Of a DNA stretch of 55,852 bases, positions 9,093 to 17,465 are shown piece after piece; position 1 is the stretch's first letter, and every line of letters starts with the position of its first letter. Source of the DNA: DATEAV01 sp964575425. Lineage in GTDB: Bacteria > Chloroflexota > Anaerolineae > Anaerolineales > E44-bin32. The notes beneath the pieces were generated by a model. The model made no database searches and had not been told where the DNA came from. It saw only the letters and a program-made list of their open reading frames with translations. The DNA is taken from assembly GCA_964575425.1 (NCBI GenBank), contig CAZNRD010000021.1, forward strand, positions 1 through 55,852. Reading direction: 5' to 3'. The translations under genes and the position numbers were made by a program.

Positions 9093-10076
9093 TCAAGGGA
9101 CCCAGGTGGTGAAGGCGAGGCTGAGCGTGTCGCCGAGATAGACCACCACGAGGTAGCCCGGATGGGACCGCCCGGTGAGGTAGCATGCGACGCTTCCAGG
9201 CCCGAGGAGGGCTGCCGGAATCGGCTCAGGGCGCAGCGGGGCGGCGAGACAGTCGAGGGGGCGAGGGGGATCGGGCGGGGGAGAGTAGAGGGAAATCAAG
9301 GTGCCGCTCAGAGGCTTCAGTGCCGCGCCAGAGAACTCGAAATCGCCAAAGCCGATATCTGCGCCGGCTTCCGGGTTGAGGGCTCCGCTGTCGAGGTCGA
9401 GGGTGCTGCCTGCAGCAAGATCGAGGGCGGCGCTGACCACGACAGCGGGAGTGGGCGAAGGGGTGGGCGGCGGAGTTGGGGAGAGGGTCGGGGTCCGGCC
9501 GGGGCGGACGACGATCCGGACCCAGAACGACTGGTCGCCAGAAGCGCCCAGGCCGAAGTGCTCGCCGGCGGCGTTGCGCAGCCGCCAGAAACTCTGGTAG
9601 GTCGCGGGAAGTGCCGGGGCGGTCATCTCGACCGAAAGGTCGACGGCCGCGCCCGGCGGGACGGGCCCGGCCAGCGGGACAGAGGCGGGGGCCTGCATGC
9701 GCTCGCCGCCGAAGAAGACGAGGGCGTAGGCCGGTGTCCAGGTGCAGGTGCCGGTGTTCTGCAGTCGCCACACCTTGACGAAGACTTCGCCGGGGGCAAG
9801 GGGCGTGAAGTCACGCACAGTGATGTCATCGATGAGCGCGGCCCGGTCGCTGCACGCAACTGTGGGAGTGGCTGCGGCAGCGGTGACGAGGGATGCCGAC
9901 TCCGTGAGGGATGGGGATGGTAGTGGTTCTGTGGCCGCCAGGGCGAGAGCCGTGGTGACCACATCCGCCGTCGCCGTGGCCGGAACGGAGCGGCGCCCTG
10001 TTGCCGGCAAGGTGCAGCCGGCTGCGAGGGCCAAGAGTGAGATCCAGAAGGCGGAGTGGGTCCGTGGCGCTGCCAT
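9093..10076 (-). CDS. Lipoprotein with NBR1-type Ig-like domain
   Basis: A 327-residue predicted lipoprotein: hydrophobic leader with lipobox LAAGC, Cys at residue 21. After a Thr/Ala-rich linker comes an NBR1-Ig-like domain (about residues 85-195) recognised by F-V-K-V-W-R-L-Q-N-T-G-T-C-T-W and later YQSFWRLRNAAGEHFG. A Pro/Thr linker (TLSPTPPPTPSPTPA) leads to a C-terminal domain of about 100 residues that I do not recognise. The domain was first described in eukaryotic autophagy receptors but occurs in exported bacterial proteins. Function is unknown; binding of an outside polymer or protein is plausible. A related gene lies directly upstream. Confidence 0.8.
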   Translation of the reverse strand: MAAPRTHSAFWISLLALAAGCTLPATGRRSVPATATADVVTTALALAATEPLPSPSLTESASLVTAAAATPTVACSDRAALIDDITVRDFTPLAPGEVFVKVWRLQNTGTCTWTPAYALVFFGGERMQAPASVPLAGPVPPGAAVDLSVEMTAPALPATYQSFWRLRNAAGEHFGLGASGDQSFWVRIVVRPGRTPTLSPTPPPTPSPTPAVVVSAALDLAAGSTLDLDSGALNPEAGADIGFGDFEFSGAALKPLSGTLISLYSPPPDPPRPLDCLAAPLRPEPIPAALLGPGSVACYLTGRSHPGYLVVVYLGDTLSLAFTTWVP

Positions 10077-10132
10077 CGCTTGGCCTGGGGATTCTACCCC
10101 CGAAAGGGCCTTTCGCTGCTGCCGGTGAGCAG

Positions 10133-10165
10133 AGTGCGGGGGCCGATCTTACAGGCCCCCGCACT
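10133..10165. terminator. Perfect 12-bp hairpin between the two lipoprotein genes
   Basis: AGTGCGGGGGCC and GGCCCCCGCACT pair perfectly around a 9-base loop. It lies 50 bases after the stop of the lipoprotein gene at 10215 and 57 bases before the start of the next. No T run follows on either strand, so it is a poor intrinsic terminator by E. coli rules; it may end or protect the upstream transcript. Confidence 0.5.
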
Positions 10166-10214
10166 ACCGTACTGTGCCTGATGAGGAACAGCGAACTCGC
10201 CCGCCTCGGCCCGG

Positions 10215-11354
10215 CTAGCGCATGATGACCGGATTCAGCCAAAGGGCCCAGTCCTGGGAAGCGGGGCCATTGGCATGAACACCTAGCAGGAACTCCACAG
10301 ATGGACCGGCCGCGGCCGAGAGATCGATGTCCAGCTTGGTCCAGCTGCCGTCGTAGGTCTCTGTCCATGGGCCAAGGGTTACCCACGGACCGCTACCGAT
10401 GCGATAGCTCAGTTGATAACGCACGTTGCAGGCGGAGCCGCCGGACTTCCAGCGGCAGCCGATATAGGTCTGGAACCGGTCACCGGGTTGTACCGTGATA
10501 GCCGGGTACCGGCCTTGGATCCAGCCGTCGTTGACCCACTGCGGGTGGGTTTGCAGTGCCGGCTCGTCCTCTGTCACGTCGTTCTCAAACTTCGGAGGGT
10601 TGACGACGATGACGAAGCCGTTGGCGTCGGTGTCTGTTCCGGGGCAGGGAAGGGCGCCTGCGCCGCTGCGCCATTCGGCATCGCAAACGCGGTCGACGAA
10701 GCTGTACACAATGGTCGTCCCTGCGACGGCATCGATCTTCGCCCAGAACGCACCGGTGCCGGCGTCGCCGATGCCGAAGATTACCCCTGCCGCGTTGCGC
10801 AGGCGGAAGAACCCCTGGTAGGTCTTGGGCGTGGTTGGCGCCGTGAGGTTGACCGACACGTCAACGGTCTGTCCTGGGGCGACGGTGCCGGTGGTGAGCT
10901 GCACTGAGGCCGGGGCGCCCATGGCGTCGCCGCGGTCAAAGACAAGCGCATAGGAAGAGGTCCACGTGCAGGTCCCGGCGTTGCGCAGGCGCCAGGTCTT
11001 GGTGAAGGCTGTGCCCACTGGAACGTCGGTTCCGTCCGGGTAGGTGACATCGCTCACAAACTGCGCCCGGTCGCAAGGGACGGTGGTGGGGGTGTTGGTG
11101 AAGGTTGGCGTGGGCGGCAGCGTGGGCGGGGTGGTGGGGGTTACCACAACCTCGGTGGGCGGCGGCGCAGGGGTGGTGGGGGGAGGCGCGGCGGCGGTGA
11201 GGGCCAGCGCGGTGAGCTGGGCCGCGATCGTCTGGGCGGCTGCGGTCGCGTTCCGGTCTATCGGGGGCTCGGCGCTCGGAATATGGCAGCCCGCGAGCCC
11301 CAGGGCAATGCCCAAGGCCGTAAGCACGGGAATAAGCTGTCGCCGAAGGAACAT
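10215..11354 (-). CDS. Lipoprotein with NBR1-type Ig-like domain
   Basis: A 379-residue predicted lipoprotein with lipobox LAGC (Cys at residue 23). A Thr/Pro-rich linker (about residues 55-90) precedes an NBR1-Ig-like domain with T-K-T-W-R-L-R-N-A-G-T-C-T-W and GFFRLRNAAG, close in sequence to the gene at 9093. The last ~150 residues form a second domain with paired cysteines (CRWKSGGSAC) and strand-like repeats that resembles a carbohydrate-binding or lectin fold; I cannot name it. ATG at 11354 has GGAGG 5 bases upstream and a strong promoter is present. The two neighbours are probably paralogues that kept the Ig domain and diverged at the C-terminus. Confidence 0.82.
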   Translation of the reverse strand: MFLRRQLIPVLTALGIALGLAGCHIPSAEPPIDRNATAAAQTIAAQLTALALTAAAPPPTTPAPPPTEVVVTPTTPPTLPPTPTFTNTPTTVPCDRAQFVSDVTYPDGTDVPVGTAFTKTWRLRNAGTCTWTSSYALVFDRGDAMGAPASVQLTTGTVAPGQTVDVSVNLTAPTTPKTYQGFFRLRNAAGVIFGIGDAGTGAFWAKIDAVAGTTIVYSFVDRVCDAEWRSGAGALPCPGTDTDANGFVIVVNPPKFENDVTEDEPALQTHPQWVNDGWIQGRYPAITVQPGDRFQTYIGCRWKSGGSACNVRYQLSYRIGSGPWVTLGPWTETYDGSWTKLDIDLSAAAGPSVEFLLGVHANGPASQDWALWLNPVIMR

Positions 11355-11411
11355 GGAAACCTCCAGTTCGCTGACGGTGCCATCGCTGGCCGCTCGGCCG
11401 AAAGCGCAAGA

Positions 11412-11440
11412 ATGCTACAGCCGAAGGAGGATGGCGTCAA
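11412..11440 (-). promoter_or_regulatory. Promoter of the NBR1-Ig lipoprotein gene at 11354
   Basis: The minus strand has TTGACG (11440-11435), a 17-base spacer and TAGCAT (11417-11412). The predicted start is near 11405, giving a leader of about 50 bases. This is one of the two best -35 boxes in the window. Confidence 0.6.
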
Positions 11441-11523
11441 GCACGGCAGGGTTGCTGCACCTTCAGACGCTGTAACGGGCCGCGCGGTTCCGTTGTGACA
11501 GTGCAATGCTCTTCCGGCAGGGC

Positions 11524-12882
11524 TTACGCGCTGGCCGCTGAGGTCGGAATCGGAATGGGGCTGCCGCAGACGACCAGTTCTCCGATGAGGCTCCACGGGC
11601 CGGTCCACGTGATGTGAACCGGCACGAGGCAGCCGCGCAGGTCATCGTCGGCCTCGAAAAAGACCAGCTTGTTGGTCCGTGTGCGTCCCTTCCAGCGGCC
11701 GCGGACGCGGTCTTCAACGAGCACCTCGACCGTCCGGCCCAGGTAGGCCGCGTTGATTTCGGCGGCAATCAAGGCTTGCAGGTCCTCAAGCAGCCGGAAG
11801 CGTCGCTCCTTTTCCTCGGGAGGCACATCATCGGTCAGGCGGCGGGCGGCCGCTGTACCGGGCCGGGTCGAGTAGCGGGCCAGGTGGGCGACATCAAAAC
11901 GCAATTCGGCGAGCAGATCGGACGTCCGCTGGAACTGCTCAGCCGTCTCGCCGGGAAAACCCACGATGACATCCGTGGCGATTGAGACCCGCGGCAACCG
12001 TCGACGGATGCGTTCGATCAGCCGCCGATAGTCATCAACTGTGTAGCCGCGACGCATCGCTGCCAGCACAGCGTCGTCGCCCGCCTGGACCGGCACCTCG
12101 ATGTGCTCACAGACCTTGGGCAGCTCCGCAACAGCCTCCAGCACATCATCCGTCATCCAGTTCGGATGCGAGGTGAGGAAGCGGATGCGTTCGAGAGCCT
12201 CGACCTCATGCACCTGCCGCAGCAGCCCCGCCAGGCCAGGGCCCTCGGGTAAGTCCCTGCCATACCGATCGACGATCTGACCGAGCAGAGTGATCTCCTT
12301 CACGCCCTGGGCTGCCAGGGCGCGGACCTCGGCCAGAACCGCCACAGCCGGTCGGCTGCGCTCGGGCCCGCGGCGCAGAGGGATGACGCAAAACGTGCAG
12401 GCATGCGAGCAGCCGTACACGATCGGCACGTAGGCAGAGACAAGCCTGCCGACCTCGGTCGCCGGGAGCGGCAGCGCACCATCCATCAGCGCGAAGCGGC
12501 GAGCAACCTCCACCTCCTCGACCTCGCGCCCATCCCGCCGCAGCAGGTGCTCAATCAGGGGACCGGGATCTGAAGGTGGCGAGAACACGTCGACGAAGGG
12601 GAGGGCCCGCTGCAGGCCGGCGTTTCCGCGCACGCCGACCAGGCAGCCCATCAAATTGATGACCAGGTCCGGGCGGCGCTCCTTGAGCGGCCGCAGCGAG
12701 GTCAGGCGTCCGTAGGCCCTGTCTTCCGCGCTCTGACGCACGACGCACGTGTTCAGGACGATGACATCGGCCTCGTCGGCCTGCAATGCCGGCTGACAGC
12801 CGATCCGTTCCAGCGCCGATGCCACGCGCAGCGAATCGGCCACGTTCATCTGGCAGCCTTCGGTCCAGATATGGTACTTCAC
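11524..12882 (-). CDS. miaB: tRNA-2-methylthio-N6-dimethylallyladenosine synthase MiaB
   Basis: Radical-SAM methylthiotransferase acting on adenosine 37 of tRNA. The 452-residue product has the N-terminal methylthiotransferase domain with three cluster cysteines (TEGCQMNVADS, NTCVVRQSAE, LMGCLVG), the radical-SAM motif CxxxCxxC (GCSHACTFCVIP, about residue 160), and a C-terminal TRAM domain (GRTVEVLVEDRVRGRWKGRT). I start at GTG 12882 because it gives the canonical N-terminus KYHIWTEGCQMN and lies right after a -10 box; the frame stays open 195 bases further but that part is not conserved in character. MiaB is the best fit; RimO and MtaB are less likely because of the motif spacing. Confidence 0.93.
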   Translation of the reverse strand: MKYHIWTEGCQMNVADSLRVASALERIGCQPALQADEADVIVLNTCVVRQSAEDRAYGRLTSLRPLKERRPDLVINLMGCLVGVRGNAGLQRALPFVDVFSPPSDPGPLIEHLLRRDGREVEEVEVARRFALMDGALPLPATEVGRLVSAYVPIVYGCSHACTFCVIPLRRGPERSRPAVAVLAEVRALAAQGVKEITLLGQIVDRYGRDLPEGPGLAGLLRQVHEVEALERIRFLTSHPNWMTDDVLEAVAELPKVCEHIEVPVQAGDDAVLAAMRRGYTVDDYRRLIERIRRRLPRVSIATDVIVGFPGETAEQFQRTSDLLAELRFDVAHLARYSTRPGTAAARRLTDDVPPEEKERRFRLLEDLQALIAAEINAAYLGRTVEVLVEDRVRGRWKGRTRTNKLVFFEADDDLRGCLVPVHITWTGPWSLIGELVVCGSPIPIPTSAASA

Positions 12883-12889
12883 GGGTCGG

Positions 12890-12895
12890 ATTATA
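12890..12895 (-). promoter_or_regulatory. -10 box TATAAT giving a leaderless miaB transcript
   Basis: A perfect TATAAT (12895-12890) ends 7 bases before the GTG start at 12882. Transcription would begin at or next to the start codon, with no ribosome binding site. The -35 region is weak. Confidence 0.5.
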
Positions 12896-12965
12896 ACGCG
12901 AGGCGCGCTGCGGCAGCCTTGTGCGGTAAGATTGGCACAGTCGTTGATCCGGGGAGAGGCATCCC

Positions 12966-13862
12966 TTGAACGTGACCTCGCCGCGTGCGATGCAGATGTT
13001 GTTGTTGCTGACCTGGCTGACCGCGGCCTGCGACCGCACCCCGACCGTCGTTCCTTCCCCGACGCCGACGGCCACATCCCGGCCCCCGACCTCTACGCCG
13101 CACCCCACTCCCCCGACTCCCCCGACTGCCACCGCCACCCCGGGCTGCCAGGATCGGGGAGGCCGAATCGATCGGATCAGCTACCGCAGCGCTCTTCTCG
13201 GGATCGATGTGCCCGTCCTGGTCTACCTGCCTCCGTGCGCCGACCTGGAAGCCCGCCTGTACCCGGCCGTTTACCTGCTTCACGGAAAGCCGATGAACGA
13301 GACACAGTGGTTGGATCTCGGAGTTCTGGCCCTGGCGGACAGCCGGATTTCCGGCGGCAGTTGGCCCGCACTTGTTCTGATTATGCCTCGCCAGCCAGAG
13401 CCGCTGTTCAGCAGTACCGACGGAGGGCCGGGATCCTATGAGGAAGAACTGCTCACCTCGCTCATTCCCTTCATCGAAGGACGTTTTCCGGTTCGGCAAA
13501 GGCCGGATGCCAGGGCCCTGGCGGGTATCTCGCGCGGCGGCGTTTGGGCGTTGGAAATTGGGCTGCGTCACCCCGAGGTTTTCGACGGCATCGCTGCCCT
13601 GAGCCCCGCCCTGGCCGTCAACTACGCCAGGCCCGAGTTCGACCCGCTTCGCTTCGACCTGCGTCCTGGGGAGACTCCTTCGCGTATCTTCCTCGCCGCT
13701 GGACAGGACGACTGGGCCAGGGCGGCCGCGGAGCAGTTGAGCGCGGCCCTCCGCCGCAACGGGGTTGAACATCAGCTGCAGATCCTGCCAGGCGGGCACG
13801 AGGCCGCCTTCTGGCAATTCGTCCTGGAACCGATGTTCGCATCACTCGTCTCGGGCTGGTAG
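12966..13862 (+). CDS. Secreted lipoprotein esterase (esterase D/ antigen 85-like alpha/beta hydrolase)
   Basis: A 298-residue predicted lipoprotein: lipobox LTAAC with Cys 22, then a Pro/Thr linker to about residue 58, then an alpha/beta-hydrolase of the putative-esterase family. The nucleophile elbow is GISRGG (Ser 189), with likely acid Asp 248 or 249 (AAGQDDW) and His 278 (GGHEAAFW). The oxyanion region is LLHGKPMNETQW. Substrate is unknown; such enzymes cleave acyl esters or siderophores. I keep the TTG start at 12966 because GGGGAGAGG ends 6 bases upstream; an ATG at 12990 would still leave a signal sequence. Divergent from miaB with 83 bases between. Confidence 0.85.
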   Translation: MNVTSPRAMQMLLLLTWLTAACDRTPTVVPSPTPTATSRPPTSTPHPTPPTPPTATATPGCQDRGGRIDRISYRSALLGIDVPVLVYLPPCADLEARLYPAVYLLHGKPMNETQWLDLGVLALADSRISGGSWPALVLIMPRQPEPLFSSTDGGPGSYEEELLTSLIPFIEGRFPVRQRPDARALAGISRGGVWALEIGLRHPEVFDGIAALSPALAVNYARPEFDPLRFDLRPGETPSRIFLAAGQDDWARAAAEQLSAALRRNGVEHQLQILPGGHEAAFWQFVLEPMFASLVSGW

Positions 13863-13893
13863 GGGGAGGACGTTCGGCCTAGGCGAATTCGGG

Positions 13894-13899
13894 TACAAT
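13894..13899 (+). promoter_or_regulatory. Possible -10 box for the LysM gene
   Basis: TACAAT lies 51 bases before the LysM start; no convincing -35 is seen, so this is a weak call. Confidence 0.25.
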
Positions 13900-13949
13900 C
13901 AGAGCGCGCGGGGCTTGGGCGGTGTCGCCCGTGCCCAGGAGGGAGGCGC

Positions 13950-14639
13950 ATGCCCGAGAGTGAACATAAACCGCACGAGGTGATTGCCTCGTACCGTCGG
14001 CGGCGGGAACGGCTGGTGCCAATGGTCCTCGGGGGATTGGCCATGCTCCTGCTGGCCGGGGGCGTTGTGCTGATCGTGCTGTGGCTGACCGGCGCAAACC
14101 CGCCCTCGCTTCCGGGCTTCCTGGCGACCGAAACCCCCACCGTGACCGTGACTCCGGTCCCCCCGACGGCTACCTGGACGCCAGAGCCGACCCCGACCAT
14201 CGCTGAGACTCCCACCCCGCCCGGGCCCACCACCTACGTCGTCCAGTTGGGCGACAACCTGTGGAACATCGCCACCGAGTTCAATGTGGACATCAACCTG
14301 CTCATGGAGATCAACGGGATCACGAATCCGAACAACATCTTGGTCGGCCAGACGCTCACCATCCCGGCACCCGGCACCGAACGTCCCACGCCGACACCTC
14401 TGCCGACGGACATACGGCCTGGCACGCGCATTGAGTACATCGTTCAGCTGGGTGACACGTTGACGAGCATTGCCGAGCGCTTCTACAGCACAGCGGAGGC
14501 CATCGCCCAGGCGAGCGGCATCAAGGTCACCGACCGTATCGGGCCGGGCCAGCGGCTGACCGTGCCGGTGAACATCGCCACGCCCACACGCACCAGCTCC
14601 CCCAATCCGCTGACGCTGACGGCGACGGTGATGCCATAG
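13950..14639 (+). CDS. Membrane-anchored protein with two LysM domains
   Basis: A 229-residue protein with a basic cytosolic N-terminus (SYRRRRERL), one membrane helix (about residues 28-49, VLGGLAMLLLAGGVVLIVLW), a Thr/Pro linker and two LysM domains outside: YVVQLGDNLWNIATEF near residue 92 and YIVQLGDTLTSIAERF near residue 166. LysM binds peptidoglycan or other N-acetylglucosamine polymers. No enzymatic domain is present, so it is probably a wall-binding anchor. The ATG at 13950 follows GGAGGGAGG at good spacing. Confidence 0.88.
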   Translation: MPESEHKPHEVIASYRRRRERLVPMVLGGLAMLLLAGGVVLIVLWLTGANPPSLPGFLATETPTVTVTPVPPTATWTPEPTPTIAETPTPPGPTTYVVQLGDNLWNIATEFNVDINLLMEINGITNPNNILVGQTLTIPAPGTERPTPTPLPTDIRPGTRIEYIVQLGDTLTSIAERFYSTAEAIAQASGIKVTDRIGPGQRLTVPVNIATPTRTSSPNPLTLTATVMP

Positions 14640-14665
14640 GCTTGTTCTCTTGTGAGGGAATCGAG

Positions 14666-14690
14666 CGGGGCCGCCTTCGAGGCGGCCCCG
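14666..14690. terminator. Hairpin between convergent genes
   Basis: CGGGGCCGCC and GGCGGCCCCG form a perfect 10-bp stem around TTCGA. It lies 27 bases after the LysM stop and 18 bases from the end of the convergent flavoprotein gene, so it may serve both. Only a weak T-containing tract (GTTTC) follows on the plus strand. Confidence 0.6.
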
Positions 14691-14707
14691 GGCGTTTCGG
14701 GCTGCGG

Positions 14708-16318
14708 CTAGTGTCGGGTGTAGTCGGGCAGGATCACCGGGGCTCGCATGTCATCGTCGATGCCTGCCTGGCGCCGCGCCGCCTGCCAGCGTTCCAGATG
14801 GGCCAGCGTCGGCGCGCCCGGCTGTGTCTGACGGGCCCAGGCAGCCGCCGCCCGGCCAGCCCTGCGCCCGAAGACGCAGATGTCGAGCAGGCTGTTGCCC
14901 ATCAGCCGGTTGCGGCCGTGAATGCCGCCCGCGGCTTCGCCAGCGACGAACAGCCCCGGCACGACCGTGCTCCCGTCCGGCCGGATGGCAATGCCTCCGT
15001 TCTGGTAATGCAGGGTGGGGTAGACCAGGATGGGTTCCTTGGTCATGTCGATGCCGAAGCGCCTGTACTGGCGCGCCATCGCTGGCAGCTCGCGGGCGAT
15101 GGTCCCCGGGCCGTGGATCTGCTCGATCATCGGGGAGTCGAGCCAGACCCCCCTCTGCCCTGTCGGGGTGACGACGCCCTTGCCGCGGGTTGTGCACTCG
15201 CGAATGAAGGCCGCCGACTCGACGTCGCGCGTCTCGAGGGGGTAGACGAACTGCTCGCCGTCGACGTTGCACACCTGGGCGCCCAGGCCGCGCACCTTCT
15301 CGGTCACGAGCTGGCCGAGGATCTGCTCGGGGAAGGCGGCCCCGGTGGGATGGTACTGCATGGTGTCGATGAACCTGAGCGGGGCGCCGAGGCGGTAAGC
15401 CAGGACCAGGCCGTCGCCGGTGGCACCGTAGTGATTGGTGGTGGGGAAGCCCTGGTAGTGCAGACGGCCGCTGCCTCCTGTGGCGATGACGACGGCACGG
15501 GCGCGGACCACCATCACCCGATCGGTGTCCAGGTCCTGCAGCAAAGCGCCGGCGATTCGTCCCTCCGCATCGAGCATCAATTCCACCACCGGCCGGAACT
15601 CCCAGACGCGGAGGGACGGGCCAGCCCCATCGGCGTGGGAGCGGACCTCGTCGCGCAGCGTTCGCATGATCTCGGCGCCGCTGTAGTCGCGGGCGGCGTG
15701 CATCCGCTTGCGGCTGGTTCCGCCGCCGTGGATGGTGCGCATGGTGCCGTCGGGTTCCTTGTCGAACATCGCGCCCAGGCTTTGGAGCCAGGCGATGACC
15801 CCGGGGGCGTCGGTGACGAGGGCTTCGACCAGGTCGGGGTCGTTGGAGAAGCCTCCGCCCCCGAGCACATCCAGGTAGTGGATGGCGGGGGAATCGTTGG
15901 GCTTGTCGGCGGCCTGGATGCCGCCCTGGGCCATCATGGTGTTGGCGTCGCCGAAGCGGAGCTTGGTGGTGAGCAGAACCTCGGCGCCGTTCTCCTGCGC
16001 GAGCAGGGCCGCGCTGGCGCCCGCCCCGCCCCCACCGACGACGAGCACGTCGCAGGCGTCGGTCGGCTCCAGCTTGAGGGCGGGATCGACACGCGGAGCC
16101 GCTTCGAGGACGTCGGCGAGCTCGCGCGGCGCCTGCTGACCCTGGTTGGGCCCAAGGCGGATTTCGCGGAAGGCCTCGGCGATGTAGTCTGGATGATAGG
16201 CGCGCAGGACCTGTTCGCGCTCCTCAGGGGAGAGCCGGGGGTGGGTCTCGCTCAGCCGGCGGGAGCGGGAGGCTCCCACCTTGGCCAGTGACTCTCGCAT
16301 GGTGTCAGGGTACAGCAT
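14708..16318 (-). CDS. Fumarate reductase/succinate dehydrogenase-type flavoprotein subunit
   Basis: A 536-residue FAD protein of the SdhA/FrdA/NadB family. FAD-binding GGGGAGASAALLAQENGAE is near residue 80, and the conserved NRLMGNSLLDICVFGRRAG near the C-terminus matches the family's GANRLGGNSLLD block. The residue before the conserved T-x-x-A-Q-G-G is Asn, not the His that binds FAD covalently in SdhA and FrdA, so FAD is probably non-covalent. No membrane anchor gene is nearby, which fits a soluble enzyme such as thiol:fumarate reductase. ATG at 16318 is preceded by GAGGTGA. It is the last gene of the redox run and probably pairs with the iron-sulfur subunit at 17466. Substrate (fumarate or another enoate) is uncertain. 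Confidence 0.8.
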   Translation of the reverse strand: MLYPDTMRESLAKVGASRSRRLSETHPRLSPEEREQVLRAYHPDYIAEAFREIRLGPNQGQQAPRELADVLEAAPRVDPALKLEPTDACDVLVVGGGGAGASAALLAQENGAEVLLTTKLRFGDANTMMAQGGIQAADKPNDSPAIHYLDVLGGGGFSNDPDLVEALVTDAPGVIAWLQSLGAMFDKEPDGTMRTIHGGGTSRKRMHAARDYSGAEIMRTLRDEVRSHADGAGPSLRVWEFRPVVELMLDAEGRIAGALLQDLDTDRVMVVRARAVVIATGGSGRLHYQGFPTTNHYGATGDGLVLAYRLGAPLRFIDTMQYHPTGAAFPEQILGQLVTEKVRGLGAQVCNVDGEQFVYPLETRDVESAAFIRECTTRGKGVVTPTGQRGVWLDSPMIEQIHGPGTIARELPAMARQYRRFGIDMTKEPILVYPTLHYQNGGIAIRPDGSTVVPGLFVAGEAAGGIHGRNRLMGNSLLDICVFGRRAGRAAAAWARQTQPGAPTLAHLERWQAARRQAGIDDDMRAPVILPDYTRH

Positions 16319-16352
16319 GGTCACCTCGCTCGGGGAAAACGGCCGATGGTTC

Positions 16353-17456
16353 TTATGGTTGCTGCAGCGCCTCCGTAGCCAGGATGGCCCGGGCGTATTC
16401 CAGGGCGAGTTCGAGGGCCTCGGCAGGGACGGCGCTGCGCGCCAATCGATGCGGCAGAACATCCGTTGATGGCCCCGGGCCCCCGTAGATCAGGGTCGCG
16501 CGATCGATTGCCCGCTGCAACATCTCGCCGGTGAACAGACGGACACGCGCCGCTGCAGCCCGCACGGGCTGGCCGCGGTCGGCCAGCCAGGCGGCATGAT
16601 AGACCAGCCACCGTGCGGCCTCGACCTCCGCGCTCAACTCTGCCAGCATCCGCTGCACGGCCGGTCGCACGGACAGCGGCGCGCCCAGCGAGACCCAGTC
16701 GCGAGCGTGCTCGGCCGCTATGGCCCGCAGGCGCTCGGCCATGCCGACGTACCGCGCTCCGGTCCGGATCCAGCCCCTCGGCCCACTTTCCGCCAGGGCA
16801 GCGAGCGCCTGGCCTGGCTGGCCGAGCACAGCCTGCAGCCCGAGGCGACAGCCTTCGAGGACGAGATGATGCCGGCACTTGGCGCCCGCGGACTGCTCGA
16901 GCCGGGAGCCGGGGGCTCCCTGGTCAAGCAGGAATGCGGTGAGGCCTTCCGGGGCGCGGGCGAGCACGAGGTAGAAATCCTCAGCGGCGGGTGCGTTGGC
17001 GAGGACCTTTCGCCCGTGCAGCAGATAGCACCCGTCTTGTGCGGTCGCGGTTGTGACCCAGGACTCCGGGCGCAGCCCGTCCGGCTCGCGTGCGGCCACG
17101 ATGGCCCGACGTTCGCCGGCCAGTGCCGGCTCAAGATAGAGGCTCGTCTGCTCCGGCGTGCACTGGTAGAGCAACGACGGGACTTCGCCCATCTCAAGCG
17201 GGACGAATGTCCCTCCCAGTTCCTCCTCCAGGAGGCAGGCGGTGACTGTGTCCAGACCGGCCCCGCCGAGGTTCTCGGGAACGGTCGCTCCCCACAGCCC
17301 CATCTGCTGGATGGCCTGACGCAGGCGGGCACGCTCTTCCGGCTCGAGTCTCCCGGCACTGAAGTACTTCATCTCCAGTGGCCGCGCTTCTTTCTGCACA
17401 AAGCGCCGCAGCATATCGCGCAGCATCAACGTGTCTGGCGGAAACTCGAAATCCAT
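16353..17456 (-). CDS. Acyl-CoA dehydrogenase family protein
   Basis: A 367-residue flavoprotein of the acyl-CoA dehydrogenase fold. The N-terminal helical domain (LMLRDMLRRFVQKEARPLE), the family signature region LWGATVPENLGGAGLD near residue 54 and a C-terminal helical domain are visible. The sequence is divergent in the middle: the usual CxTEP-type segment reads AAREPDGLRPESW, with the catalytic glutamate region (ATLIYGGPGPSTDV near residue 335) carrying IYGG, where the common short-chain enzymes have QIxGGxG. Catalytic residue placement is uncertain. It lies between the SdhA-like and SdhB-like genes (35 and 9 bases apart), suggesting joint work on an acyl-CoA substrate. Confidence 0.82.
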   Translation of the reverse strand: MDFEFPPDTLMLRDMLRRFVQKEARPLEMKYFSAGRLEPEERARLRQAIQQMGLWGATVPENLGGAGLDTVTACLLEEELGGTFVPLEMGEVPSLLYQCTPEQTSLYLEPALAGERRAIVAAREPDGLRPESWVTTATAQDGCYLLHGRKVLANAPAAEDFYLVLARAPEGLTAFLLDQGAPGSRLEQSAGAKCRHHLVLEGCRLGLQAVLGQPGQALAALAESGPRGWIRTGARYVGMAERLRAIAAEHARDWVSLGAPLSVRPAVQRMLAELSAEVEAARWLVYHAAWLADRGQPVRAAAARVRLFTGEMLQRAIDRATLIYGGPGPSTDVLPHRLARSAVPAEALELALEYARAILATEALQQP

Positions 17457-17465
17457 CGTTCGTCC

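Noticed and set aside
9400..9520. Pro/Thr coding repeats here and near 11100, 13050 and 47450 as possible DNA repeats
   Set aside because: They are low-complexity protein linkers between signal or membrane parts and folded domains, not conserved DNA repeats.
14642..16291. 549-codon plus-strand frame opposite the FrdA-like gene
   Set aside because: Its residue pattern (His/Asp/Gly-rich) is typical of antisense frames in GC-rich DNA, and the minus strand has a clear flavoprotein.
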